Assembly (NCBI GenBank): GCA_030220185.1
Contig: JASPKZ010004953.1
Span: 1,090,501-1,154,500 of the forward strand
From: Diploptera punctata
Lineage: Eukaryota > Arthropoda > Insecta > Blattodea > Blaberidae
Length of the DNA stretch: 64,000 nucleotides
Reading direction: 5' to 3'
The notes under the pieces are model-generated. The model saw nothing but the letters and a program-made list of their open reading frames with translations, did no database searches and was not told where the DNA came from. This document shows positions 41,020 through 52,307 of this stretch, piece by piece. Both the position numbers and the translations under genes were made by a program. Position 1 is the stretch's first letter; the number at the start of each line of letters is the position of its first letter.

Positions 41020-41760
41020 ATGTTTTTATTATTGATTTAACATTTCTCACTGAAAGATAAATTATATTTGAAGAGAAAAATGTTCGCCTAGACCGAGACT
41101 CGAACCTGGGACCTTTGGCTTGCCGGGCCAAATGCTCTACCAACTGAGCTACCGAGGCGAGTTACGATCTAGACGCAAATTTTTCTCTTATATACGTTGT
41201 AATTCTCAAATGCTTTTGAAACCATTGCTTCTATCTTTGCAAATAGCGGCTTCTTAGTTACTCGTAAAAAGACATTTATTGGGAATTTAACATTACTTTA
41301 TAAAGCTAGTAAGGCTTCTAATGATGTTTTTATTATTGATTTAACATTTCTCACTGAAAGATAAATTATATTTGAAGAGAAAAATTTTCGCCTAGACTGA
41401 GACTCGAACCTGGGACCTTTGGCTTGCCGGGCCAAATGCTCTACCAACTGAGCTATGTTAAATCAATAATAAAAACATCATTAGAAGCCTTACTAGCTTT
41501 ATAAAGTAATGTTAAATTCCCAATAAAAATGTCTTCTTAACTAAGAAACTGCCATTTGGAAAGATAGAAGCAATGGTTTCAAAAGCATTTGGCAAGAGGG
41601 AATTACAACGTATATAAGAGAAAAATTTGCATCTAGATCGTAACTCGCCTCGGTAGCTCAGTTGGTAGAGCATTTGGCCCGGCAAGCCAAAGGTCCTGGG
41701 TTCGAGTCTCGGTCTAGGCGAAAATTTTTCTCTTTGAATATAATTTATTTGTTACATATA
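41020..41760. repeat. tRNA-like SINE cluster (two minus, one plus)
   Basis: Minus heads at 41085-41158 and 41389-41455 (the latter truncated in the D arm) and a plus head at 41647-41720. The flip occurs at about 41456, where GAGCTA runs straight into TGTTAAATCAATAATAAAAA. Heads differ from 37548 by a few substitutions. Confidence 0.75.
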
Positions 41761-41916
41761 ACTGCAAAATACTTATAAATGTATTCCGTACAAGTGAGGT
41801 TTAATTATCTAACTTTTAAATTGCACTTACCCAAGACTTACAAACATCTACATATTAAAACAGAATTATGCAGAAATGAGTTGTGTATAAAGCATGTTCA
41901 ACTGTGTATGTGTGTG

Positions 41917-42449
41917 TATATATATATATAAATAAATTTCGTGTCACGTTGTTTGTCCGCGATGGAATCCTAAACTACTGAACCGATTTTAATAAAATTT
42001 TGCACACTGTATGCTGTTTGATCCAACTTGAGACTTAGGGTAGTTTATAACTAAATTTATAGTCACATTATTTTTTATTGCAAATTATATGTTTATTATT
42101 TAACAAAGAGTTATAATGATCTGTAAGTTCCATACGATTCTAACAGATGGCGGTGTAATTATCTATGAGTTCCATACGATTCTAACAGATGGCGGTGTAA
42201 GGTAATTTGGTTTATTATTTAACAAAGAGAGATCCAGATAGCTGTGCTTTTTGTTGCAACTGCAAATTTCAATTGAATTACAAATATTGATTATTTCATA
42301 ATTTAAGTGTGTTCAGTGTTTATTTTGTTTTCAATATTATTATTCGTGTGTAAGTATTAGTTTTAAGTAATCTGGCTGAAAGACAGCAACTTAATTTAAA
42401 TTTTTAATGTATACCTTAGCCACAGCAACGCGTGGCCGGGACTTCTAGT
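41917..42449 (+). mobile_element. nonautonomous Helitron
   Basis: Opens with TTTCGTGTCACGTTGTTTGT and closes with GCCACAGCAACGCGTGGCC hairpin then CTAGT, the standard insect Helitron 3' end. A 34-bp internal segment (GAGTTCCATACGATTCTAAC...) is duplicated. No Rep/helicase. Left end blurred by a TA run. Near-identical copy at 63106. Confidence 0.8.
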
Positions 42450-42469
42450 ATATATATATATAACCATAG

Positions 42470-44057
42470 ATACCAGATACCCACAAGATGAATGGTTAAG
42501 GATATATACTGATGGCTCCCTGAGGAACTCAGAAGATGGAGCCGGAGCAGGAATATACAGTGAGATCTTTTCCCAATATATTTCACTTGGATCGGGAGCA
42601 ACAAATTTTGGTGCAGAACTAAAGGCAGTAGAAACTGCACTACAGAATATTTTATACAGGCCCAATATAAGCAAGAAGATAGTAATATTTGAAGAGAAAA
42701 ATTATACGCTCAGACCGGGACTTGAACCCGGGACCCTTGGTTCTCTAGACCAAGTGCTCTACCAACTGAGCTACCTGAGCAAGTACCGATCTAAACGCAA
42801 ATCTTTCTCTATATACATTGTAATTCCCATCCACCAAATGCTGTGAAAAAAAAAAGCCGTACTGGCTGTAATGTATAATTCCCAAATATGTCGTCTTAAT
42901 AAAGGAGCCGCCATTTGCAAGATAGAAGCATGGCTTCACAGCATTTGGTGGATGGGAATTACAATGTATATAGAGAAAGATTTGCGTTTAGATCGGTACT
43001 TGCTCAGGTAGCTCAGTTGGTAGAGCACTTGGTCTAGAGAACCAAGGGTCCCGGGTTCAAGTCCCGGTCTGAGCGTATAATTTTTCTCTTCAAATATGAT
43101 TTATCTATCATTGAGATGTACAAAATCAATAATTAAAACTTGGAAAAAGCCGTACTGGCTGTAATGTATAATTCCCAAATATGTCTTCTTAATAAAGGAG
43201 CCGCCATTTGCAAGATAGAAGCATGGCTTCACAGCATTTGGTGGATGGGAATTACAATGTATATAGAGAAAGATTTGCGTTTAGATCGGTACTTGCTCAG
43301 GTAGCTCAGTTGGTAGAGCACTTGGTCTAGAGAACCAAGGGTCCCGGGTTCAAGTCCCGGTCTGAGCGTATAATTTTTCTCTTCAAATATGATTTATCCA
43401 TCATTGAGATGTACGAAATCAATAATTAAAAGAAGATAGTAATATTGATAGATTCAATGTCAGCAATACAAGCAATAACTGGTAACCAACAAAACACCCC
43501 AATCATTCAGAACATAAGAACCATGTATAAAATTGAAGAAGTGCAAGGTAAACACATAGTATTACAGTGGGTACCGTCGCATGTGGGATTACTGGGTATT
43601 GAACGAGGAGACTTGTTAGCAAAGAAAGGCTCCAAAATTAGGTAAGAGGACAACAAAAGAGATATCCCTACAAAGAAGACAACAGGAGCTAAAGCAAAAA
43701 ATACATCTCAAAAGGAGAGAACAGAATATAAAAGATCTTCAAAATAAGAAATATGAAGACATAGCAAAATATGCTAAAACAATAAAACATCTTCCTAGAA
43801 GAACAGCAGTAGCTCTCCTCAGATTGGAAACGGGCCATGACTGTCTGGATGACCACCTTCATAGAATGGGGATTGTCCCTAGAACTATGGGATGCTCCTT
43901 GTGTGGAGAAGATGTTCTCCTAAACAAGGAACATTTGCTAAATTGCAGGCGACTTGACCCCGAGAAAAAGGACAGGAAAGACATTGCAGGACTTTATTGG
44001 GAAGCAAGAGGACTAATGGTGTAAACCAAGCTCCAGCCATTTGAAAACAACAACATA
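42470..44057 (+). mobile_element. LINE RNase H region and Cys-rich tail, interrupted
   Basis: Bases 42474-42689 encode PQDEWLRIYTDGSLRN...GATNFGAELKAVETAL. After the 740-bp SINE composite the frame resumes: KKIVILIDSMSAIQAI, LQWVPSHVGLLGIERGDLLAKKG (the last catalytic Asp region altered), then TGHDCLDDHLHRMG...CSLCGEDVLLNKEHLLNC. Ends TTTGAAAACAACAACA. Confidence 0.8.
42690..43429. repeat. inverted/tandem SINE composite with 17-bp TSD
   Basis: AAGAAGATAGTAATATT at 42673-42689 and 43430-43446. One minus head (42707-42780) and two plus heads (43002-43075, 43295-43368), the latter two within ~293-bp direct repeats. Box A TAGCTCAGTTGG and box B GGTTCAAGTCC are intact. Confidence 0.85.
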
Positions 44058-44084
44058 TATATATATATAACACACACCTTCTTC

Positions 44085-44335
44085 TTTCACAGATTAGGTC
44101 TTTGCCTGTTCCTATCTCACATCTGCTCAGCCCAGCACTTACTTGGTCTTCCTGCATATCTTCATCCTTCAGGATTATACATCAGTGCCATCTTTGATAT
44201 CCTATCCTCTGTTATTCTTTGAAGATGCTCTATCCAATTGTTCCTGTTATTACTAACTAACTCACTGGCTGTATTGAACCTGCAGGTTCACGGCCAATAG
44301 GATATAAGCTCTCTGTACATTCCTATCCTTGTTCC
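44085..44335 (-). mobile_element. two LINE C-terminal/3' scraps
   Basis: Bases 44085-44250 (minus) read WIEHLQRITEDRISKMA and GRPSKCWAEQM. Bases 44253-44335 are the 3' end of the 21216-type LINE. Confidence 0.6.
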
Positions 44336-44516
44336 TGTTATATTCATAAAACATAGTCAATTAATTTATTCAATGATATTTAATTACGAAAACCAAACAT
44401 ATACAAGAAACAAAATATGGTAACCAAACTAAAACAGGCTTTCATGAAATATAGCACATAAAAATTTTAGACTAGGTACAGTTTGGGATGATGTTATTTT
44501 TATGTTTTATAAAGAT

Positions 44517-45236
44517 ATGTTGTTTTCAAATGCTGGGCCTTGGTAACAAAGCCATTAGCGTTCTTGCTCTCCAATATTTCTCTATGGTGGATCCAACAGG
44601 TAATACTTCACAGGTTTGTAGATGTTCTTCGTTCATTTCTTCGTCTTTGTTGCATAGAGGACAATTTGGATTCGTGTAGATTCCTATTTTATATAAATGT
44701 TTGGCCAAATAGTCATGTTCTGAAAGCAGTCTAAATTTTGCTACTGTAGTTTTACGTGGAATTTCTGGAATAATATCTTTACTAAAATATTCCATTTTTT
44801 GTTTTTGGCTTTATTACATAGGTCTTGGTTTTGTTTGATTTTATATTTGTTTTTAATTATTCTTTTTATGGATGTGAAAGGTAAGCTTTTAGTAGTATTC
44901 TGAATTAGATTGGAGCCTTTTTTGGCAAGAAAATCACAGTGTCATTTCCAGCAATTCCACAATGTGCAGGTATCCATTGCAATTGAGTTCTTTTCTGTAG
45001 TTTTTGAAGTTGTTGAATCATTTTGTAGCACTCTTTAATTTGTATTGACTTCATTTTGTGTGAATTTATTGCATATATTGCTGCCTTAGAATCAGAGAGT
45101 ATGACAACATTTTGAAATTTATTTATTCTGTATAGGAATTGTTGGAGTGAAATATGAATAGCCGTTACTTCCGCATCAAAATTTGTTGTGTGGTATCCTG
45201 CTGGTTGATAAAATGAAAATAAAGGTATTGAACTCC
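44517..45236 (-). mobile_element. LINE RNase H and tail, minus strand
   Basis: Close copy of 640-1400. ORF 44795-44526 gives the EHDYLAKHLYKIG...CPLCNKDEEMNEEH tail. RNase H text is at 45236-44870 with stops. Flanks ATAAAGATAT / ATAAAGGTAT (one mismatch) are a likely TSD. Confidence 0.8.
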
Positions 45237-45502
45237 AGTAATTGCAAATATAACAATAGCATTAAATTGGATGGTTCAGGGCACAAGTAGACCTAGTCCA
45301 GTATGTCAAGTTTGGAGAAACAAAATGTTAAAAGTTATTAATCTGCAATTAATTCTAGGAAGTATTTCAAAACTCTCTTTGCAATTACAGTTAGAATTAA
45401 CCTTAAACTATGAACTTGGTGAAATGTAGTTAGAATTATTTTAACATTAGTTTTTTTATATGAAATTTGCCCAAGACAGTTTCTGGAATTGGTTTACTTA
45501 AC
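45237..45502. other. no recognisable feature
   Basis: AT-rich spacer. Confidence 0.3.
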
Positions 45503-46475
45503 CTTTTGATCACCGAGTTTCCCTTTTGCCAGCTGGGCTGTGGGTGCCAGGTTTTTTAAATGTAAAGTACTACGCCATACTATATAATATAAATCTATAT
45601 AAAGTATAATTTACTATCTACATGCCATGCTAAATTGAATTTAAACTCACTATTATAGATTTATTTGAAGGTTAGGCAGTGTTGCTTCCACTTGTTAAGA
45701 TTCCAGGTTCAAATTCAGCACGGTGTCTTTATTGAAATTTGTTATCACTATCACTAAAACATTTATCCTATTGAATAATTTTGATGGCAATATCACTAAA
45801 CACTTATAATATTAAATATTGTTGAACATTTTTTATGGTCCTGGGTTCGAATCAATTCCAGTCAAACAGCTGTTTTTTGCCACATGTTTCGTCTGGCACA
45901 ACACGCCCACCACTGTCACTCACATCCTGTTCATTTAGGTCTACATCACTTGCTTTACTATTTACAGGCTTAGTTTGTAATAATATTCTCTTAGAAACAG
46001 GACTACTATCACATTCGTCAAACGAATAACCATTTGATGAACTGTTACTGTCACTCTCATCTTCTGATAAAACTGACACAATAAACTCGTGTATTGTATT
46101 TTCGTCAACTTTGAGACATGAATCACAGTGTTCCACAGCACGACCTACCCCTTAGCCAGGTATCTTTTCGACTAAAAATAAAATAAATAAAGAGAAAATC
46201 CTGAAATTTCAATATTCCTTGAAACATGAATGTACACCCTCCTTTGGAAAACCCATTTACAACCAGCCTGTACCGTTATTCTGTAAGGGATGTGCAAAGT
46301 ATTGCTAAGAAAGGATGTACAAATACAGAACAAAAAATAATTTTAGTTTGCTGAAGTAAAAACTTTGGGGAAAAAATATTTAAAATAATAAGATTGAAAA
46401 CTGGAGCTTGCCGGGCATGACATACCGCTGTACACACACTTTCACCGGTGCATGCCGGACATGGCGCACAAAAGG
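45503..46475 (-). mobile_element. TTAA-flanked piggyBac-like element with N-terminal ORF
   Basis: TTAA at 45499-45502 and 46476-46479. Ends CCTTTTGATCACC and, inverted, CCTTTTGTGCGCC. Minus ORF 46136-45852 (94 aa, Asp/Ser/Glu-rich: SEDESDSNSSSNGYSFDECD) resembles the acidic N-terminus of piggyBac transposases. The catalytic part is absent. Confidence 0.65.
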
Positions 46476-46633
46476 TTAAACAATTCAATTGTCAATTCTG
46501 TTCACAGTGTACAATTAGAAGCTATATATATTTTCTGATAGTAATTGTAAAGCTTGTCTGTCAGAATTGTTTTGTATGATGAAAAGCATGGTTCACATTA
46601 CATGATGTTATGGGAGCATATTTATATTGTGCT

Positions 46634-47190
46634 CTATTTGATAGCTTGATGTAAGTGAGAACCTTCAAGAAATTTACTAATTTCACAAAATGTGGAGTAG
46701 GACCTGTATTTTCCCAGCACTGCTTCAAGTTTAGCATTTCCCTCATTTGTCATTAGCTGTCCATTTCCATTATATAATACATTTCTACGTGTGACCATAT
46801 ATTTAGTTTTATTGATATTTACTTCCAGTCCTAATTTCTTAGTGTTACTCAATAGTGTGTGCGTGTTGGCCTTTAGTATCTCCTCGCTATCGGCCAATAA
46901 TACTACATCATCAGCATAAACTAACAGCTTATTAATACCATTGAGTTGTAAGCCTTCCTCATTCTCTAAAGATTTAATGGCATGCTCTAGTACAAAATTA
47001 AATAGTAGAGGAGATAGTGCATCTCCTTGCTTCAACCCATTCTGGATTTCAAAAGTGTCCGAAAACTGTTTGCCTACACACACCCTACTCTTTGTGCCAT
47101 TTAGACACATTCGTAATGCATCTCTACTCTTTAACAATTTATTCTGCATGTTACCGCACATTTTTGCACCATTTATTCATAAGTTTGAAT
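46634..47190 (-). mobile_element. LINE RT palm fragment
   Basis: 175-aa open frame: KSRVCVGKQFSDTFEIQNGLKQGDALSPLLFNF, NKLLVYADDVVLLADSEEIL, LGLEVNINKTKYM. Same family as 11229-11486, better preserved. Confidence 0.85.
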
Positions 47191-47703
47191 GAATCAATTC
47201 GAAGAAGAATTGTAGCTGTTTTAAAGATTAATGGTGGTCCTACAACATGTTAATGAATATTTGTTGTGAGGAAACAATCCGAGGTTTAAGAATTTGACAC
47301 ACCTCCTATAACCTTAAAATACTGTTGTTACTGTTCAACCATGCGACGTATTTGTTAAAACTAACCCTTAATATATAACAAAGGATTGTACTGCTAATTA
47401 TCATTGATGAAGATTTGGAAGGTTTTCCATTATTTTGTCTTCTCTGTATTTTTAAAGTCTTCTGGCAATTCTCATTGTTCAAATTGAGCTCAGTATAACA
47501 TACAGGAAGTAAGATAAGGTATCAAAAGTCACACAGTAAACCTTAAAATAGATTGTAAGCTGGAAATGCGAGAAAATGGAAGTCTTTGTGTACATGCCAT
47601 TATTTTGTTTACTATATTTTATGTCGTCATATCTGCTAAGGGCTGCGCCTTGCGATTGTGCCAATATATATTTTATATCATATTATGTGCATTTCAGTAC
47701 TTT
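47191..47703. other. no recognisable feature
   Basis: Nothing supported. Confidence 0.3.
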
Positions 47704-47718
47704 ACAATTTTATAAAAA

Positions 47719-48108
47719 TAGTCCACTGCTGTGGTCTCAGGGTAGCGTACTGCCTTGTCACGCAGCGGGCCCGGGTTCGATCCCCGGTCGGGACAGTTTT
47801 TCTGGGTGAGGTTTTTATCGGGGTTTTTCCTCACCTGTAAGACAAATGTCAGGAAAACTGTAAGGCCCAAACGGTCCCCGAAATCATATGGCCATCGCAA
47901 TCATCATAATTCATATTCATCTTAGGTTAAACTTAGGATTAGGGACTCTCCTGGTGCACCATTATCATCATCATCGCTCATCATATCATCGGGGCAACGT
48001 AACCCCGCCTTCCAGGCGCCCCAACCTCAGAAGTGGGTTACAAGTACGTTATGCCAGGAGAGAAACCAAGAATGTCGAAAGACAAACCTAGGGCATTTGA
48101 AAAAAAAA
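47719..48108 (+). repeat. SINE-A, full length with 15-bp TSD
   Basis: ACAATTTTATAAAAA at 47704-47718 and 48109-48123. Head with CTTGTCACGCAGCGGGCCCGG and GGTTCGATCCCCGG. Tail GCCAGGAGAGAAACCAAGAATG then an A run. Best reference copy of this 390-bp family in the window. Confidence 0.9.
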
Positions 48109-48123
48109 ACAATTTTATAAAAA

Positions 48124-48439
48124 GACCGGAGATTGGAAGAGTACAATACAACGCACTGCAATATTCACAAAAACGGGCGTAGCTTTCGCCAACATATGAA
48201 TAAATCATGAAAAAAAAGTACAGTAAACAAGCAAGTGTAATCAATAAAATTATAACAAGTTATTAACAAGAGTACCGGTGTTTTTATAAGGAAAAAAAGT
48301 TAATGTTACAAACATGCATTTTAAATAACTGTGATACAATTTAAGTTTGTTTTATAGTTGACAATACTGATTGAAACGACTTTAATATTTTGTTTTGTTA
48401 TTGCAAGTTATATTGCAAATGCCTGATTAAACGTTCATA
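48124..48439. other. no recognisable feature
   Basis: Nothing supported. Confidence 0.3.
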
Positions 48440-48633
48440 ACTTCTTTTTCTTCTTATTCATAATTTGTAGGATTTTCATCCTGTTTATTTCACAAAACAC
48501 TCCTCGGAGGAAGAAGTATTGGATGTGCATTCACTGTCTATCCATCTCTTGGCTGGTCTTCCTCTTGTTCTTCTCCCGTTCATTGGTCTATCTTATTTAG
48601 CTATTTTTGCTACTCGGTTGTCTTCCATTTTTT
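48440..48633 (-). mobile_element. LINE C-terminal scrap
   Basis: Minus strand reads PMNGRRTRGRPAKRWIDSEC, a LINE C-terminal signature. Confidence 0.6.
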
Positions 48634-48635
48634 TA

Positions 48636-49528
48636 CAGGGTGTATCATAAAGGATGGCGCAAACTTATATGGTTGAAAGTACACGATAATAGAAGCAACA
48701 ATGTCCCAGTAAACATGGGTCCGCAAACGAGCCGTTTGCGAGATAATTACGAATGTATGGTTACTAGTCGCCACTGACGTCATTGTTTGTAACATCGTAC
48801 TAGGTGATTATCTCATTGGGCCACACATTCTTCCACGAAAACTTAATGGACGGAGGTACCTTAGGTTTCTGCGGCGTCATCTTCCAGGATTGCTTGAGGA
48901 TGTTTCCCTTCAGCAACGTCGGAGTCTGTGGTACATGCATGATGGAGCTCCGGCACATTTTGCTGCTGCTGTGAGACGGCATCTAACGCGCAGATGCGGC
49001 CAAAGATGGATAATGGATAGGTCGAGGCGGATCTGTACCTTGGCCTCCAAGATCACCTGATCTAAATCCTTTGGATTTTTATGTCTGGGGTCACCTCAAA
49101 AGCGAAGTGTACAGCACTCCCGTTAACACGATTGAAGAACTGGAGCAGAGAGTTGTACATGCTTGTCAAAAAATTCAGAAATGATCCAGGGGTTTTCGAA
49201 AGAATTCGACATTCATTGCAGAGACGAGCTCAGTATTGCATCCAGATGCAAGGAAGACACTTTAACATCTCCTTTAACAGGTAACCCATATGTGAAGTGA
49301 AATGTGAACTAAATGAGATGAAAAATTAATAGCAAAGTCTAAATTCAAATAAATTTCTACTAACTAGGACGATGTTTACAATGAAGTCAGTGGCGGCTTG
49401 TAACCATACATTCGTAATTATCTCGTAAACGGCTCGTTTGCGGACCCATGTTTATTGGGACATTGTTGCTTCTATTATCGTGTACTTTCAACCGTGTAAG
49501 TTTGCGCCATCCTTTTTGATACACTATG
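48636..49528 (+). mobile_element. long-TIR Tc1/mariner-superfamily transposon, decayed
   Basis: TA at 48634-48635 and 49529-49530. TIRs of about 170 bp (48636-48808 and 49360-49528), opening CAGGGTGTATCATAAAGGAT / CATAGTGTATCAAAAAGGAT. Inside: PHILPRKLNGRRYLRFLRRHLPGLLED, WYMHDGAPAHFA (second Asp), then after a frame shift PRSPDLNPLDFYVWGHLKSEV (third Asp). The N-terminal HTH is lost. Confidence 0.8.
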
Positions 49529-49530
49529 TA

Positions 49531-49784
49531 TATGACATTTCCAATATTTTCGTCTATCTTTAATTAATTTGGTTAACATTCATAACCAAGTTTACGAAAT
49601 TAGTAATATTTTTGTTATAATATATTTTGAATGTAGTACCATATATAATTCCCTATGAGCAAGTTCAATGTGAGCATGGTCGTCATTTTGTATAAATTGT
49701 ATGTAAGTAGGTAACATATTAATATTTTAATAAAATACATTAAATGTAATATGAATTAAATATGTACATTGGGAGGATTGAGAA
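49531..49784. other. no recognisable feature
   Basis: AT-rich. Confidence 0.3.
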
Positions 49785-50000
49785 CACAACATAGCGTAGT
49801 TGGTAAAGGCAATACGCTGCAAGCCGGAAGGTTGGGAGATCATCCCGATGGGGTCAGGATTTTTAAACTGGTCTAAACCTTCTGGGAACGCCATGTCATG
49901 GCCTTTAATGGAAATGAGTACCAGACGCATGTTCTGGAGGTAAATGTGGCCGTCACACTGGACTAAAATTTCGTGCCGATTGCCTTGAAAAGTAGAATGC
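49785..50000 (+). repeat. SINE family C copy
   Basis: TAGCGTAGTTGGTAAAGGCAA...GCTGCAAGCCGGAAGG...GATGGGGTCAGGATTTTTAAAC, as at 10080. Confidence 0.65.
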
Positions 50001-50019
50001 TTAATACAAATAAAGGGAA

Positions 50020-50105
50020 AGAAATTGTGCCTGAACCGGGATTTAAACCAAGATCTTCAGCTTTATGCGCTGGTAATCTTACCACTTATGCCACGTAGGC
50101 AATGC
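50020..50105 (-). repeat. tRNA-like SINE head
   Basis: Complement of box B (CCGGGATTTAAACCAAG) and CTTATGCCACGTAGGCA; related to the heads at 3590-3710. Confidence 0.5.
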
Positions 50106-50345
50106 CAGAAACAGACAATGCTCTCTCTTTAAATCAGAATTACTTAAGAAGACACTATGATGGGATTTATTACATGCCATATCAGCTAAATATGGAAGTT
50201 ACTGAAATTAATAAACTCACGTAAGCCATCAGTTAATACAACTACCATTCTAAGTCCTGTAGTGAGATCACTTTATCTTTAAAGTACTGAAAATATTTTA
50301 CGAATCCGTTTCCAAATTCTGGCCTCACATACACTTCGGTCTTAA

Positions 50346-50715
50346 CTCGCCAGCGTGGAGCGACGTGACATGTACGCAGGTTGAATTCTTCACCAAATGC
50401 GGAGCGGCGTGACGTGTACGCACTGCTTTAAACTGTTATGATCTTTTTGTTTACATTAACTATTTACCGTTTATATAAATTTTATGTAGAGACTTCAAAG
50501 TTTATATTAGTGCATATATTAATTGATGACGGCCCTGAGTAGCAAGTTAAAATAATTTTATATTTGCGTTTATTCTTGCGGCCTCTGACATTTTTCTTAC
50601 ATTTATAACTTGATAAAGGATTTATTAGAAAAATAAATTTGTCTTTTTTTTTTTTTGTAGATTAGTTTGTCTATCAAATTGAATCTATTTTCAAATCTCT
50701 TCATTTTTAAACAGC
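50346..50715. mobile_element. end of a piggyBac-like element
   Basis: TTAA at 50342-50345, then CTCGCCAGCGTGGAGCGACG; about 370 bp match the reverse complement of 10545-10916. The other end is not identified. Confidence 0.6.
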
Positions 50716-50999
50716 AAATCACTCATAAAATCAATTTTTTTTAATCTCTGTGACTTTTTCGTATTCGAGAGTTCTTTACGTATTATAGGCCTACATATCT
50801 TGTGCATTGTACAGACTATTTACGTCCCCTCCAAATGACTCTGTTGAGATTTACCTCGAGCCTTAGGACCCGACTGCAGTCTCCTTTCTGCAGGTCTGTT
50901 CAGAAGAATTCCGTACTGCCCCAGGTCGCTCGGATGCCAAGATAAAGACTCCCCTACTATTATTGTACTGTTTGCTGTAAGACATTAGGCCTACTTATT
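50716..50999. other. no recognisable feature
   Basis: Nothing supported. Confidence 0.3.
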
Positions 51000-51340
51000 T
51001 AATAGAAGGAAACGCACACAAGTGTGCATAAGAGAAGAGTAGGCTCTGGAATCAGTGCTCTGTGCTGAGATCCATCAAAGTTTTTGTGTTCTTCTTGCAT
51101 TTCAAAACGTGGTATTTGTCGCATTTTAGTCCGCATAGTTTGCATACACATTTCTCGGATACGGTGTGAAAGGTGTTAATGTTGCATAGTTTGTGGTGGA
51201 AGCCGTGTACTGCGAGTCTGTTGACTGTACTCCTCATCTGTTGGTTCGCCCTTGTCCAATTTCTATCCATCATCGCGCTGGTGATGTAGAATTCATCTTC
51301 TATGTCATTCCTTTTTTTCTAGATATTCCGTCATGAGACT
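51000..51340 (-). mobile_element. LINE C-terminal region with Cys/His motif
   Basis: Minus ORF 51273-51052: TRANQQMRSTVNRLAVHGFHHKLCN, CVCKLCGLKCDKYHVLKC, the zinc-like tail of a LINE RT. The clade is not clear; the neighbouring rDNA fragment makes an rDNA-targeted element worth considering. Confidence 0.5.
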
Positions 51341-52228
51341 CTCCCACCTGGCCCTGTTCGCCCCTCCTTAACCAACCTGGCCACTCAGGGCTTCCCCCCG
51401 AGTGCCCATATTGATGCCGAGCTTAGTGCGGGCGCCCAGTCAACGTGAGGCACTGAGCACCAACAGTGTGAGATTTTTTAGTACATCCAGGTGCTCATCT
51501 CCTGGCGACCCCACAGTTTGTCGACGAGCCCGTAGGCCGAGCCAGGAACCAGTACAGTTGCTCCCCTCTGCACTGGTCCGAGCCGAGCCCTGGTGTGCCC
51601 CCAGGGACGCCTTCTGCGGCCAGCACGGAGCTCGCAAGCTCCAACAGATGAGCAAATAGTACGACAAGGCGCTCAACTCTTGCCTACCCCACTAATGGTT
51701 CACGAGTCCCTTGGACTTGACCGGGAGGACTGTCTAGCAGATCCACCGACCTTTCCCCCAGTTGCACCAGCTGGGGACGTGTTTGGTTGCTGAAGTGGGT
51801 CCAGCCTGAGCATTAGTACGTCAGGTCGCTCAACTCCTGACGACCTCACAGATTGTCCTTGGGTCACTCGGTTCCAGAGTCGGCGCTAAGTCCCCTCAGC
51901 CAAAAGACCGCGCTTCCTCCTTTCCCGAGCTTATTGACCTGGTGGTAATTCCCAGCATTACGCCCGGTATTGTCCCAACCAGCCCGTTCGCAAGACTAAG
52001 CTGCTGTGAGGCAGCCCACTGAGCAATGTAGGCATCCAGGGTGCTCATCTCCCATGGTGCCCCCACAGATGGTCTCGGGTTCCATTGAACCAAGAGAAAG
52101 GGGCTTCTGATCCCCAGTCTCCCACCGCTCCACCAACAGCGGCCCATGCTCCCGCTTGTGGGCCGGGACGTACAGGCTTGACAGCAGACCCCTCTTACTA
52201 ATTTTCCTGCTGACCCCACTCATGGTCC

Positions 52229-52307
<79 letters not shown>

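Noticed and set aside
37548..43368. Cluster of functional tRNA genes
   Set aside because: Heads have box A/B but a defective anticodon arm, and they are embedded in repeated SINE bodies with TSDs and truncations; treated as SINE heads.
47694..47900. Minus-strand ORF with a [12 protein letters not shown] motif
   Set aside because: This is the antisense reading of the SINE-A tRNA-like head, a common false gene in insect annotations.
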